This document shows, one piece after another, positions 1 through 8,176 of a stretch of 42,160 nucleotides of DNA. The notes beneath the pieces are model-generated. The model was not told the DNA's origin. It was given only the letters and a program-made list of their open reading frames with translations, and did no database searches. The DNA lies in IMG/VR virus record IMGVR_UViG_3300047646_000007, positions 1-42,160 of that record; one strand, 5' to 3'. The translations under genes and the position numbers were made by a program. Every line of letters begins with the position of its first letter. Within the stretch, counting starts at the first letter, position 1. The DNA is from a virus.

Positions 1-127
1 TCAAAGTCGCGACACAAACAAATGCAATTGTTTCCGGTTTGTTATACTCCGCTTTTCCATCAAAGTTTTCATATTCATCGATTTTTTCCGCAATTAGATC
101 GGCGCTAAATGAAGTCGGGGATGTAGT
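1..127. repeat. Terminal direct repeat, left copy
   Basis: The first 127 bases are identical to bases 42034-42160. The repeat lies inside a protein-coding gene and keeps its reading frame, so it behaves as an overlap of a circular sequence rather than as a separate element. 127 is also a common largest k-mer in short-read assemblers, which favours an assembly overlap over a physical terminal repeat. Confidence 0.97.
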
Positions 128-587
128 GAGTAAAGACGACACTCTGGTTGTAGATTCAACCCAATACGAGTATACCCTCCCAAGTGGAGTAAGTAACGTA
201 TATCGAATCGAAGTTGGCACCACGTCTTCTGCACCTTATGATTTCTCTCCAAGTTATTATTGGTTTGAAAATGGCGGAATGATTGTATTCGATTCGAATA
301 AGGCCCCATCAACCTCTGGAATGAAAATTCGAGTTTGGTACAGAACTCCGCATCCAGCCCCAACGTCTTATAGTAGCTCAATTGCTTCAGGAGTCAACCT
401 TGATTGGCTGCGATGGGCCTCGGTAGTTGTTGTGTACCGAGACTATATTTCAAAAGTTGGTAATGATGATCCAATAGCAATACAGTTTCTGAATCAAGCT
501 CTTGTCAAAGTAAAAGAGGTGCGCGATACCATGAAAAACGGCCACGATTATCTAAAATCCATCGATTCCAAGTTGAGTTCCTGGTAA
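1..587 (+). CDS. Head-tail adaptor-like virion protein, 3' part (gene split by the window ends)
   Basis: This is the 3' part of a gene whose 5' part lies at 41826-42160. Joining the two across the 127-bp overlap gives one open frame of 264 aa with no stop. The N-terminal part, encoded at the right end, resembles the small beta domains seen in phage adaptor and tail proteins. The rest is mixed alpha/beta, ending in a helix that starts near NLDWLRWASVVVVYRD. It follows the capsid and decoration genes and precedes the large beta-rich tail protein, which is where podovirus-like genomes carry the adaptor (T7 gp11-like position). The role is inferred from position; no diagnostic motif was found. 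Its TAA overlaps the next ATG as TAATG, implying translational coupling. Confidence 0.75.
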   Translation, partial: KVATQTNAIVSGLLYSAFPSKFSYSSIFSAIRSALNEVGDVVSKDDTLVVDSTQYEYTLPSGVSNVYRIEVGTTSSAPYDFSPSYYWFENGGMIVFDSNKAPSTSGMKIRVWYRTPHPAPTSYSSSIASGVNLDWLRWASVVVVYRDYISKVGNDDPIAIQFLNQALVKVKEVRDTMKNGHDYLKSIDSKLSSW

Positions 588-3187
588 TGACAATTAGAGT
601 GTCTCCTTACGAAAAAAATCCAACCCATCATATATCATTGTCTGATGGAGAAACAACTTTGGGGTTTATTATTACCAACGTCAAAGGTGAGTCTTCGCCG
701 TTATCTATTTCAGCCGCAAGCACCATCAGGACAGCCGTAAAAACAACATCCGGAAATACAAAATATTCTGATTTTGAACAACCGTGGACACCAATTGCCC
801 AGGAGGATTGGTCTGGGGGGCGCGGAAAAGAAGATTTTGACGACGACGTGACCAGATTTTTTGATTCAAAGAGAATAAATTCTTCTCTTGGAACACTTAT
901 GTTGGGGCCACAAGAACAATATGCTACGGGATACAAAAGCCAAGATTTTTATTTGCCCGGAAGCGTGACCTGGAAAAATATTTTATACGGAACTAAAACT
1001 CAATATATCGCATCTTATTTCACGGCCTCTGCCACATATACTGTTCAGCAAATACAATTGTATATTCGCCGCAGAGGTACCCCGGGAATGTTGACAATAT
1101 CTCTTTGTTCCAACGGTGCATCGTTGACTCCAGGAACTGTGATCGCAAGCGCAACGGTGACTACTTCAAATATCACAGACACGTTATCTGAATTTTATAA
1201 ATTGGCAATTTCTGCCAGTTTTGTTTTAGGAACAACATATTGGATAAAAATAACCGTTGATACCTCGGACGAAAACAATTATTGGCAGATTGGCGTTTCT
1301 AATACACAAAACGGTACGACGTTTTATTCTACTGACGCTTCAGTATGGAGTGTTTCTCCGTTTGATTTATATTATAGAGTTTCCGACAATACTGCTTCTC
1401 CTGCATATGTGAAATTTTTTCAGTATAAAAGGTCACAATACGTTGCTATTTCCGGAGATTCCGGAAGTCCAAAAATATATCGTAATGGAGACGTTGGCGT
1501 TGCAGACGCAAACACGGGCGCATTGTCTACTACGATAGACGCCACAAAAACATGGACGGCAAACAAATGGGTCGGGGCAATTCTGGTTTTAGTTGGGGGA
1601 ACGGGATCAAATGAGTCTAAACCTTGGCGCAAAATAGTATCTAATACAGCCACTACGATCACAGTAGACTCTCCGTGGATTGTTACCCAAGACACTACAA
1701 CGGAATATGCAATAGTGGGTACTAATTTATGGTCAGAATGGACTGGTCACGGCTTGACTGCTCCTGTAACGGACATTTTAGTCGTCAACAATTGGCTATA
1801 TGTGGCCCAGGGAGACGCGGTCAATATGCGCAGAATTCGCTGGTATCAAAGTTCCGGGGCCTATACAGAAACTTTTGTGGCAGACGGAACTAACAAGGCT
1901 GTTTTTTTGACTACGGTTCGGGACGCCTCAGACGGATTGGTTATCTGGAAAGCCAATAACCTTGACTCGAATTCTCAAATATCTGTTGCGAAAGCTACCG
2001 TTGTAACCACGTGGGGAGACTTGACTTTTGGAACAGCCGTTCCGTTTGTTGACGATTATGGAAAAATAACCTCAATTCTTGAATACGGATCAACTAAATT
2101 GTTGTGGGTATTTCGAGAAGGGTCAGTCTTCAATATTACCAGCGGAAAACCGGATGAAATTCCTCTACGGGAAATGCACTCTGCGCAAACATGGCAGAAT
2201 GGTCAAGCAACTCTAGTTCACGGAGTATATTTATATTTCAATCTGGGGTCTGGCCTGGAACGATATTACGATAGTCAATTGACTGATCTTGGCCCAAACA
2301 AAGACTCCGGAATGCCAGGTAATCGCCAAGGTATAATTTCATCAATGACAGGATACCCCGGTAAATTCTTCGTAAACATTGACGGAGGATCAAGTAATTA
2401 TTCCTCGATATTATTGTACAACCTTCTTGGATATCACGAAATCTACCGATCTCCGTCTGCCGGCGAACGTATTTTATCCAGCCAAGTACAAGTAATTCCA
2501 GGATCAGACCAAGATAGGCTTTGGTTCAATTCCGGATCGGATATGTTGTGGTTATCCCTTCCCTCTCTAACCGTAGACCCATCCAAAGACTCAAGTTCAA
2601 CTTATGTTCACGAAGGAGCCGTGGAGTTTGGCTATATGTACGCTTCTCTATTCGATATAACTAAATTGTATAACTCAGTCAAATTGTTTGGCGAAAAAAT
2701 GTCAGCGGGAACCGTATTTGTTGAAGCAGATTACAAATTAGACAATGACGCAACCTGGACTCCGGTTGACGGAGAGTTTGACACATCTCCAAAGACAGAA
2801 ATCCCCATTACTGACGATGGTATTTCTGGAAGTCGTATCCGTATTAGGCTAAGACTTATGACAACAAGCAACACATCGACGCCCATTATAAAAACCGCCG
2901 TCGTTGAGTGTGTTTCCAAGGTTCCGCCAAAATATTCATACTCGTTTACATTCAGAAACGGAGACAATGAAAAAAACCTATCGGGAGAGCCAGAGGACAT
3001 TAAACTCGGAATGGACAGAAGTAAAATAATTAGCAATTGGTCAAAAAACGTTACTCAATTACATATGCACAGCATTTATGACGAGTTCGACGATAAAAAG
3101 GTATTCATCGATCCTCCTCCCGTACAACCCTTTGCGTCTTCAGAAAAGGGTTATACGTATCGCCTGGTAGTAACGGAGATCGAATAA
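587..3187 (+). CDS. Large beta-rich tail protein, possible tail nozzle
   Basis: An 866-aa protein rich in Ser, Thr and Gly with many short alternating hydrophobic strands and no membrane segment. The middle contains blade-like repeats (for example around VTDILVVNNWLYVAQ and ITSILEYGSTKLLWVF) that suggest a beta-propeller. Residues ~300-380 hold a small domain with NTATTITVDSPW of a kind common in virion proteins. It follows the adaptor gene directly, sharing TAATG, so it occupies the position of the T7 gp12-like nozzle. No tape-measure, sheath or baseplate genes were seen, which supports a short tail. Function is inferred from size, composition and position; sequence identity to known nozzle proteins was not tested. 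Confidence 0.8.
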   Translation: MTIRVSPYEKNPTHHISLSDGETTLGFIITNVKGESSPLSISAASTIRTAVKTTSGNTKYSDFEQPWTPIAQEDWSGGRGKEDFDDDVTRFFDSKRINSSLGTLMLGPQEQYATGYKSQDFYLPGSVTWKNILYGTKTQYIASYFTASATYTVQQIQLYIRRRGTPGMLTISLCSNGASLTPGTVIASATVTTSNITDTLSEFYKLAISASFVLGTTYWIKITVDTSDENNYWQIGVSNTQNGTTFYSTDASVWSVSPFDLYYRVSDNTASPAYVKFFQYKRSQYVAISGDSGSPKIYRNGDVGVADANTGALSTTIDATKTWTANKWVGAILVLVGGTGSNESKPWRKIVSNTATTITVDSPWIVTQDTTTEYAIVGTNLWSEWTGHGLTAPVTDILVVNNWLYVAQGDAVNMRRIRWYQSSGAYTETFVADGTNKAVFLTTVRDASDGLVIWKANNLDSNSQISVAKATVVTTWGDLTFGTAVPFVDDYGKITSILEYGSTKLLWVFREGSVFNITSGKPDEIPLREMHSAQTWQNGQATLVHGVYLYFNLGSGLERYYDSQLTDLGPNKDSGMPGNRQGIISSMTGYPGKFFVNIDGGSSNYSSILLYNLLGYHEIYRSPSAGERILSSQVQVIPGSDQDRLWFNSGSDMLWLSLPSLTVDPSKDSSSTYVHEGAVEFGYMYASLFDITKLYNSVKLFGEKMSAGTVFVEADYKLDNDATWTPVDGEFDTSPKTEIPITDDGISGSRIRIRLRLMTTSNTSTPIIKTAVVECVSKVPPKYSYSFTFRNGDNEKNLSGEPEDIKLGMDRSKIISNWSKNVTQLHMHSIYDEFDDKKVFIDPPPVQPFASSEKGYTYRLVVTEIE

Positions 3188-3642
3188 TGAAAGAATTTCA
3201 ATTTCAAGTCCCAAGTAAAAAAGTTCGACACGGAAGTGGTATATATATGCCGAATGATTTTACGTCAAAACAAGAGCCAGACCCCGCTCCGGACGCCACC
3301 GTTCATGGTATCCCCATTGGTTCTGTCGAGGAATGGCGTTGGGCGATGGCGGCCAACTTTTACAAAATAGAATTCGACTACCAAGTAGATGTCGCTGGTG
3401 GAAAAAGTGTATCTGGAGGTTCTGTATTGGATTTTTTGATGTACACTGATCCATTGTGGACTCCGGTAAATATAAAAGGCGTCTATTGGCACAGTGGATA
3501 TAACGCCCTGGACGATGAGTTCAGGGGATATAAACTACGGCAGTATTATTCCGGAATGATTGCCGACGCGATTGATGTTCTCACTTGGCAAATTCCTACA
3601 ATAGCTGCGACCAAACAATTATTCAAGGAGCTAATATTATGA
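3187..3642 (+). CDS. Small protein with Vsr/PD-(D/E)XK-like pattern
   Basis: A 151-aa protein starting at the TAATG overlap with the 866-aa gene. The middle shows a helix with GSVEEW (45-50), a Gly-rich turn GGKSVSGGSV, LDF with D82, and a strand NIKGVYWH (95-102). That order resembles very-short-patch-repair-like and other PD-(D/E)XK nuclease folds, which usually have D, then E/Q-x-K, then YWH. The acidic or Gln residue expected just before the Lys is Asn here, so catalysis is uncertain. It sits among tail genes, where its role is unknown. Alternative: a structural protein that has kept a nuclease-like fold. Confidence 0.75.
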   Translation: MKEFQFQVPSKKVRHGSGIYMPNDFTSKQEPDPAPDATVHGIPIGSVEEWRWAMAANFYKIEFDYQVDVAGGKSVSGGSVLDFLMYTDPLWTPVNIKGVYWHSGYNALDDEFRGYKLRQYYSGMIADAIDVLTWQIPTIAATKQLFKELIL

Positions 3643-3998
3643 CAGATAGAGTTCCTGTTTACAACTGGATGCCACTTATGCAAGGGGACACGTGGTCGGC
3701 TGCTTTGTTTGTAAAAGACAATAACGGGGCTGCATATTCCTTGTCTGGATACTCGGCTCAAATGGATTTGAGAGAACGCGAGGGAGCACCACTGATTCTT
3801 AGTTTATCAACAACCGCAGGTTCCGGGATAACTATTACGGCGGCTACGGGAAGAATTGATCTTCTGATAACTAAAACGCAATCAGCGGCTATTTATATAG
3901 CAAAACCAAAGTATAATTTGAGACTGACGGCCCCGGATGGAACAGTACAATCTATTTTGCGTGGAGAGTTCTCGATAATCCCCAGGATAACTATATGA
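3639..3998 (+). CDS. Small tail-associated beta-sandwich protein
   Basis: A 119-aa protein. The start at 3639 is chosen because it has AAGGAG upstream and overlaps the previous stop as ATGA; an upstream in-frame start has no ribosome binding site. The sequence MQGDTW, LSGYSAQMDLRE, GRIDLLIT, YNLRLTAPDG and LRGEFSIIP follows the order of a small beta-sandwich domain widespread in tail and baseplate regions of phages, often just before fibre genes. It is followed by a receptor-binding-like protein with another ATGA overlap. It is likely a tail accessory or fibre-attachment protein; the precise role is inferred. Confidence 0.75.
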   Translation: MTDRVPVYNWMPLMQGDTWSAALFVKDNNGAAYSLSGYSAQMDLREREGAPLILSLSTTAGSGITITAATGRIDLLITKTQSAAIYIAKPKYNLRLTAPDGTVQSILRGEFSIIPRITI

Positions 3999-5206
3999 TC
4001 CTCACAATTACAGAGTCCATAAACAATATTGTTCAAATCGTAGAGGGCGGTCTGTCTATCGACATTGCAGATTTTGACGCCGGCGCAGGAGCAGTTCAAG
4101 GCGAATTACTATCCGCAAAAGGCAGCATGATATCGGCGTCAGGCCCGTCAACTCCCGTAGAGGTTCCAATCGGGGCAGACAATACAGTCTTGACTGCCGA
4201 CTCGTCTAGTTCACGCGGAGTGTCCTGGAAAGACTCTGCCGGAGGAGGCTCATCGCTTACACTAACTAATTATTCCTCTATAAATCTTGCGGTTGGCATG
4301 ATTGGAGTTATTGATACAAGCCACGACAATGGCATAAAAACAACCACGCGCGTGAACGATAGAACCGTTCTTGGCATAGCCAAGGCATCGACGGCACCGG
4401 GAATATCAGGAGTATTTTATTTTGCCGGGCAGCAAACCGTTGCGGTATACGGAAACGCAACAGTTGGTCATTATCTTGTCACCTCGTCTTACGAGGGATA
4501 CGCCCAAGATTCTGGATCAACTTCAAAACCGCAAACCGGTTGTATTGGTATGTGTTTATCTAGTTATACCGGCGGTGGAATTGGAACGGTATCTGCGTTA
4601 TTGATGATCTCCCCGGACGCATCTGTCTCCAATGTTAGAAAAGAGGCGTTTTGGACAAATACGGGAACGGGTACGGCGGTTACGTGTTCGATAGCGCCCG
4701 TTTCGGTTCCAAATAGTTATATCGTGGCCTGTGTCGAATTGGATGGATCGTCAAGTACAACCGGAAGCATTACCGTTCCAAAAATTGACACAACCAATAT
4801 GACAATTGTTTCAACAACGTCCACGACTTTCCAGCCACGCGTTCTGATCGCTGTTTTGGCGGCGTCGTCAGGAGCGTCGTTCACGTGTACGGTTCCATAT
4901 TCAGGAACGTGGAGAGTAACCATTTATCAATTTTCCGGTGTCGATCAATCCAACCCCTATGTTGCGGCTACTCCGTTTGCGGGAACAACAGCGACAGCCT
5001 CTGTTACTTTAGCTACATACGCGAATGGGATCACCGTGGATGTCATTGGAGCTAATGGCACCACCTCCGGTGCATCCGGGCAAACTATTGCGTACGCCAA
5101 TTGTTCGGGCTATTTATCAACGACCACTTCGTACACTGCAACGGTTAGCTATACATTTACGTCAACATCAAGTTCCCTGGCTGCAATCTCTTTAAAGCCA
5201 GCATAA
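3995..5206 (+). CDS. Receptor-binding / tail fibre-like protein
   Basis: A 403-aa protein, ATGA-coupled to the gene before it. Residues ~55-85 carry a fibre-type stretch (GADNTVLTADS ... GVSWKD) followed by Gly/Ser linkers. The C-terminal half (from about residue 215) is almost entirely Thr/Ser/Val-rich beta strands, typical of a distal binding domain. It is the last virion gene before the lysozyme. It probably recognises the host surface, by analogy with other phages; no fold family is recognised for the tip. A 20-bp gap separates it from the lysozyme gene. Confidence 0.78.
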   Translation: MILTITESINNIVQIVEGGLSIDIADFDAGAGAVQGELLSAKGSMISASGPSTPVEVPIGADNTVLTADSSSSRGVSWKDSAGGGSSLTLTNYSSINLAVGMIGVIDTSHDNGIKTTTRVNDRTVLGIAKASTAPGISGVFYFAGQQTVAVYGNATVGHYLVTSSYEGYAQDSGSTSKPQTGCIGMCLSSYTGGGIGTVSALLMISPDASVSNVRKEAFWTNTGTGTAVTCSIAPVSVPNSYIVACVELDGSSSTTGSITVPKIDTTNMTIVSTTSTTFQPRVLIAVLAASSGASFTCTVPYSGTWRVTIYQFSGVDQSNPYVAATPFAGTTATASVTLATYANGITVDVIGANGTTSGASGQTIAYANCSGYLSTTTSYTATVSYTFTSTSSSLAAISLKPA

Positions 5207-5226
5207 TACATATATAAGGAGAAAAA

Positions 5227-6012
5227 ATGGCACTAACATTTATGGATGTAAGTTCCGCCAATGTCGGCGAGTTGGTCACAAAGAACGGCAAAGCCGTGAA
5301 TACTATTTATCACGATTTTGTTTGGTCTAAGGCACAGGCAAAAAAAGTGGACGGCGTAATTATGAAAGCCATTCAAGGTAGTTATCTTGACCCATCTTTT
5401 TCAACCATCGCCAAGTCGTGCACATTGAATTACAAGGGAGCATATGCGTTTTTGGATTATACCAAAATGCACTATTCTCTCGGAAACGAAATTGTCTGGG
5501 GACAAAAACAGGCTCAGGTATTTCTAGACACAGTAAAACCTTATAATCTCAACCTAAAAGTGGCTATTGATTACGAAAATAACGCCTATTGGGAAACAAT
5601 TGAAAACACAAACGCCGACCGCGTGATTGACCGATCTCTAAAAATTCTTTTGGCGATGTGCGGAGAGATTGTACGCTTGACCGGTTATTGGCCTATTATG
5701 TATACCAATGGCGCGTTGACCAAATACATGGGAAATTTTACCCAATGTCCACTTTGGATCGCTGACCCAGATGAGGGAGAACCAAACTTTTCGAATTGGA
5801 AAGGTTATGCGCTCCACCAATATACCTGGACAGCTCCTGGAAAAGACTACGGAAATTTCACCGGGAATCAGTATGTTGATCTAAGCACGGTGGCGGATGC
5901 GAGTATTTTGTTGGCGTCGTCCTCTACGGTTGTAGTGCAGCCCGATCCAGTGCTGACGGATGCAGAAAAACTCAATCTGGTATACGAATGGTATAAACAA
6001 TCTCACTCATAA
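5227..6012 (+). CDS. Endolysin, GH25 family lysozyme
   Basis: A 261-aa protein with a GH25 (N-acetylmuramidase) catalytic domain over about residues 3-215. Visible family landmarks are FMDVSS with D7, the strand VIMKAIQGS, the catalytic pair in IDYEN (D115 and E117), GYWPIMYTN, and PLWIAD ... ALHQYTW. It would cleave the beta-1,4 bond between MurNAc and GlcNAc in the host cell wall. No signal peptide or repeated cell-wall-binding domain is present; the last ~45 residues form only a short tail. The start has AAGGAG six bases upstream. The following membrane-protein genes make this the first gene of the lysis block. Confidence 0.93.
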   Translation: MALTFMDVSSANVGELVTKNGKAVNTIYHDFVWSKAQAKKVDGVIMKAIQGSYLDPSFSTIAKSCTLNYKGAYAFLDYTKMHYSLGNEIVWGQKQAQVFLDTVKPYNLNLKVAIDYENNAYWETIENTNADRVIDRSLKILLAMCGEIVRLTGYWPIMYTNGALTKYMGNFTQCPLWIADPDEGEPNFSNWKGYALHQYTWTAPGKDYGNFTGNQYVDLSTVADASILLASSSTVVVQPDPVLTDAEKLNLVYEWYKQSHS

Positions 6013-6023
6013 AGGATAATCTC

Positions 6024-6434
6024 ATGGGCCCTGAAGAACAACAGCTAATCAGTTGGATATTGACAATGCTAGCTACCAATGTAATACTGATAGCTGGTTT
6101 TGTAATCGACAAAATTATTACCACGAAAAGATTTCGGCAAAATTCTGTCGGAAGTGAAGCCAGGAACGAAAAGGTACGCGTTGATGGCCTTAGGGCCCTG
6201 AAAGCTTTTAGTAACGATGCCGTGCAGGATAATATTGAGGCCATGAAAAAAATGAAAGAATTTGAGGAGAGACTTTTGGCCACCGAATCGAATTTGGCTT
6301 CTGCGAAAAAAGAGATTGCCGCTGTCAAAAAAAAAGCAAATGATTTTGAAGTCTGGAATAAGGCACTTGTGCTTCAATTGACAAACAATCAAATCGTACC
6401 AATAACTATAGAAGACGCACTATCTGGAAAATAA
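6024..6434 (+). CDS. Single-pass membrane protein with coiled coil, lysis block
   Basis: A 136-aa protein with one membrane segment near residues 8-28 (WILTMLATNVILIAGFVI), followed by a Lys/Arg-rich stretch and a long charged coiled coil (about 60-110). The positive residues after the segment suggest an outside N terminus and a cytoplasmic coiled coil, which argues against a classic inner-membrane spanin. It lies 11 bp after the lysozyme gene with AAAGGA upstream of the ATG. A holin accessory or lysis-timing role is plausible from position alone. Confidence 0.75.
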   Translation: MGPEEQQLISWILTMLATNVILIAGFVIDKIITTKRFRQNSVGSEARNEKVRVDGLRALKAFSNDAVQDNIEAMKKMKEFEERLLATESNLASAKKEIAAVKKKANDFEVWNKALVLQLTNNQIVPITIEDALSGK

Positions 6435-6445
6435 GGAGGATCACA

Positions 6446-7306
6446 TTGCAAAAAATAAACTCGTCGATGGACGATAATGTTCTTACTGTGCGATTGGAAG
6501 GAATTGGGCAATATTGGGAACAAGATATACTTCTGGTTTCAGACCAACACCACGATAGTATTTTTGCAAATAAAATACTGGAAAAAAAACACCTGGACGA
6601 GGCAAAAGAAAAGGACGCACTAATTTTTATGGCGGGAGATACATTTGACGCAATGCAAGGAAGAAACGATCCGCGCTCGTCATATGACGCCCTTGATCCG
6701 CAACTGAAGGTAAATAATTATTTTGATGCTCTAGTTGAGTTCAATGCAGCTTTTTATGCGCCTTACGCACAAAATATTGTACTGATTGGCAAAGGCAATC
6801 ACGAATCCTCCGTGGAGAAACACCACAATATCGATCTAACGAGCAACTTGGTTCATAAACTAAACACCGATACCGGATCAAATATCAAGATTGGCGGCTA
6901 CGGTGGGTGGGTAAAATTTTTATTTACCATAGGCGCGACGCACCGATTTTCTCTCAATATGAAATATTTTCACGGATCGGGAGGCGACGCACCAGTAACC
7001 CGCGGAGTATTGCAAACCGCAAGACAGGCTGTTTTTTTGCCGGATGCCGATATTGTCTGGAACGGGCACAATCACAACGAATACACCATCCCGATTCAGC
7101 GAGAAAGACTTACGGAACGCGGCAAGAGATACCAGGATTCACAATGGCACGTTAGAACCCCAGGATATCTGGACGCTTACGGAGACGGATCGGGAGGATG
7201 GGAAGTTGAGAGCGGGAAACCACCAAAACCCAAGGGCTGCGTTTGGCTAAAGATGTTTACCGAAAATGGTAAAATTATCGTAAAAGCAACGTCTGATATT
7301 CGATAA
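6446..7306 (+). CDS. Calcineurin-like metallophosphoesterase
   Basis: A 286-aa protein with the full set of metal-binding motifs of the family: D33-x-H35 in SDQHH, GD at 64-65 in MAGDTFD, GNHE at 117-120, H176 in YFHG, and GHNH at 207-210. The enzyme should hydrolyse phosphomono- or phosphodiesters with two metal ions; the substrate is unknown. Translation probably starts at TTG, because AAGGAGG stands six bases upstream and the first ATG, seven codons later, lacks a site. Its place between two membrane-protein genes of the lysis block is unusual. It could act on DNA or on cell-envelope phosphates; the sequence does not decide. Confidence 0.9.
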   Translation: MQKINSSMDDNVLTVRLEGIGQYWEQDILLVSDQHHDSIFANKILEKKHLDEAKEKDALIFMAGDTFDAMQGRNDPRSSYDALDPQLKVNNYFDALVEFNAAFYAPYAQNIVLIGKGNHESSVEKHHNIDLTSNLVHKLNTDTGSNIKIGGYGGWVKFLFTIGATHRFSLNMKYFHGSGGDAPVTRGVLQTARQAVFLPDADIVWNGHNHNEYTIPIQRERLTERGKRYQDSQWHVRTPGYLDAYGDGSGGWEVESGKPPKPKGCVWLKMFTENGKIIVKATSDIR

Positions 7307-7309
7307 GTG

Positions 7310-7318
7310 TGGTATAAT
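7310..7318 (+). promoter_or_regulatory. Extended -10 promoter for the holin-like gene
   Basis: TGGTATAAT, an extended -10 with a perfect TATAAT, lies 26 bases before the ATG at 7344. No good -35 is seen. Confidence 0.5.
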
Positions 7319-7343
7319 ATAAGCATGAAAGGAGATGGGAACA

Positions 7344-7634
7344 ATGAATTTTAGTGACTATTTGATTGGCGGGGTTCCCTTGGTGGTATTTGTTTTCGCT
7401 TTGGTTGAATGGGCAAAATCGTTCAATCTCAGCGGCAACATTCTCCGGGTAATCTCAATGGCAATTGGTATCGTCTTCGGCGGTATTTACAAATTTTCAG
7501 TGTCTCCTCCCGTCGATGTCGTTGGATGGCTAGAGCTAATCGTATTTGGCATTGCGATAGGTTTAGTGGCATCTGGATTTTGGGACGGTATCAGTTCAGC
7601 TACTACATCTACAAAAAACTCTACTGAAACCTAA
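7344..7634 (+). CDS. Holin-like membrane protein
   Basis: A 96-aa protein with about three hydrophobic segments (YLIGGVPLVVFVFALVEW, ILRVISMAIGIVFGGIY, and a third around LELIVFGIAIGLVASGF) and a short polar tail. Size and topology fit a small holin that permeabilises the membrane for the endolysin. The start at 7344 is preferred over the ATG at 7335 because AAAGGAG ends nine bases before it. It closes the lysis block and is followed by a strong terminator. Confidence 0.75.
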   Translation: MNFSDYLIGGVPLVVFVFALVEWAKSFNLSGNILRVISMAIGIVFGGIYKFSVSPPVDVVGWLELIVFGIAIGLVASGFWDGISSATTSTKNSTET

Positions 7635-7663
7635 TATACGAATTCCTGGTGTTTCCGAAAAGT

Positions 7664-7692
7664 CTCCCCTCCGGTCAGGGGAGGCTTTTTTT
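7664..7692 (+). terminator. Rho-independent terminator after the lysis block
   Basis: A 7-bp stem CTCCCCT/AGGGGAG with loop CCGGTC is followed by GC and seven T residues. Confidence 0.9.
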
Positions 7693-7695
7693 ATA

Positions 7696-7724
7696 TTGAC
7701 ATTATAATCAAGATCGGTTATAAT
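7696..7724 (+). promoter_or_regulatory. Consensus sigma70-type promoter for the replication block
   Basis: TTGACA at 7696-7701 and TATAAT at 7719-7724 are separated by exactly 17 bases, a perfect consensus. It lies directly behind the terminator and 21 bases before the XRE gene. It probably drives the recombination and replication genes using the host RNA polymerase. Confidence 0.9.
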
Positions 7725-7745
7725 ACTACACAAGAAAGGATAACT

Positions 7746-8036
7746 ATGAGAAAAATTCCAGCAGAAAAACGCGGATTGATTGCTTCTATTATCCGTGACT
7801 ACCGAATAGATCGTGGTATTACCCAAGAAGCGTTGGCCCGTGAAATAAAAGGGGAATTGGCGGATCGCCACGTCTATTCTAGCTACAACAGAACATCTGT
7901 GAATATCTGGGAAAAAGGCAGAGCTATTCCCGATTTGCGGATCGTTTCTGTTTTGGCAGAGTTTGCCAAAAGCGAATCAATCAAGGCGTTGTTTACAAAA
8001 GTTCAAAGCGTGGCCGAGAGTCTATATGAAAAATAA
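7746..8036 (+). CDS. XRE-family helix-turn-helix regulator
   Basis: A 96-aa protein with the XRE order: ITQEALAREI as the first helices, then TSVNIWEKGRAIPDLRIVSVLAEFAK, where WEKGRAIPD is the usual signature after the recognition helix. It probably binds DNA as a dimer. It is the first gene after a consensus promoter. It is a candidate reader of the dispersed GGCAAANTTTGCC sites, but no direct evidence links them. Codons for VLAEFA include a one-mismatch copy of that palindrome (7955-7967). Confidence 0.85.
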   Translation: MRKIPAEKRGLIASIIRDYRIDRGITQEALAREIKGELADRHVYSSYNRTSVNIWEKGRAIPDLRIVSVLAEFAKSESIKALFTKVQSVAESLYEK

Positions 8037-8166
8037 ATGCCCACACCCCGCAGAGAAACAGACCGTTGTTACGATAGGCGGACAGCATTTTTCCGGAGGA
8101 GACCAATGGGATGACGAGATACAAATTCTCGTGTGCACAAAATGCGGAAAAGTTATAAAAAAATAA
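8026..8166 (+). CDS. Small zinc-ribbon-like protein
   Basis: A 46-aa protein whose start at 8026 overlaps the end of the XRE gene by 11 bases. It has CPHP near the N terminus and CTKC near the C terminus, spaced like a small zinc ribbon. Similar Cys/His knuckles often mediate nucleic acid or protein contacts in phages. No function is recognised. Confidence 0.6.
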   Translation: MKNKCPHPAEKQTVVTIGGQHFSGGDQWDDEIQILVCTKCGKVIKK

Positions 8167-8176
8167 GGAGGATCAT

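Noticed and set aside
6024-6434. Inner-membrane spanin
   Set aside because: Charges after the membrane segment predict a cytoplasmic coiled coil, the wrong topology, and no outer partner gene is present.
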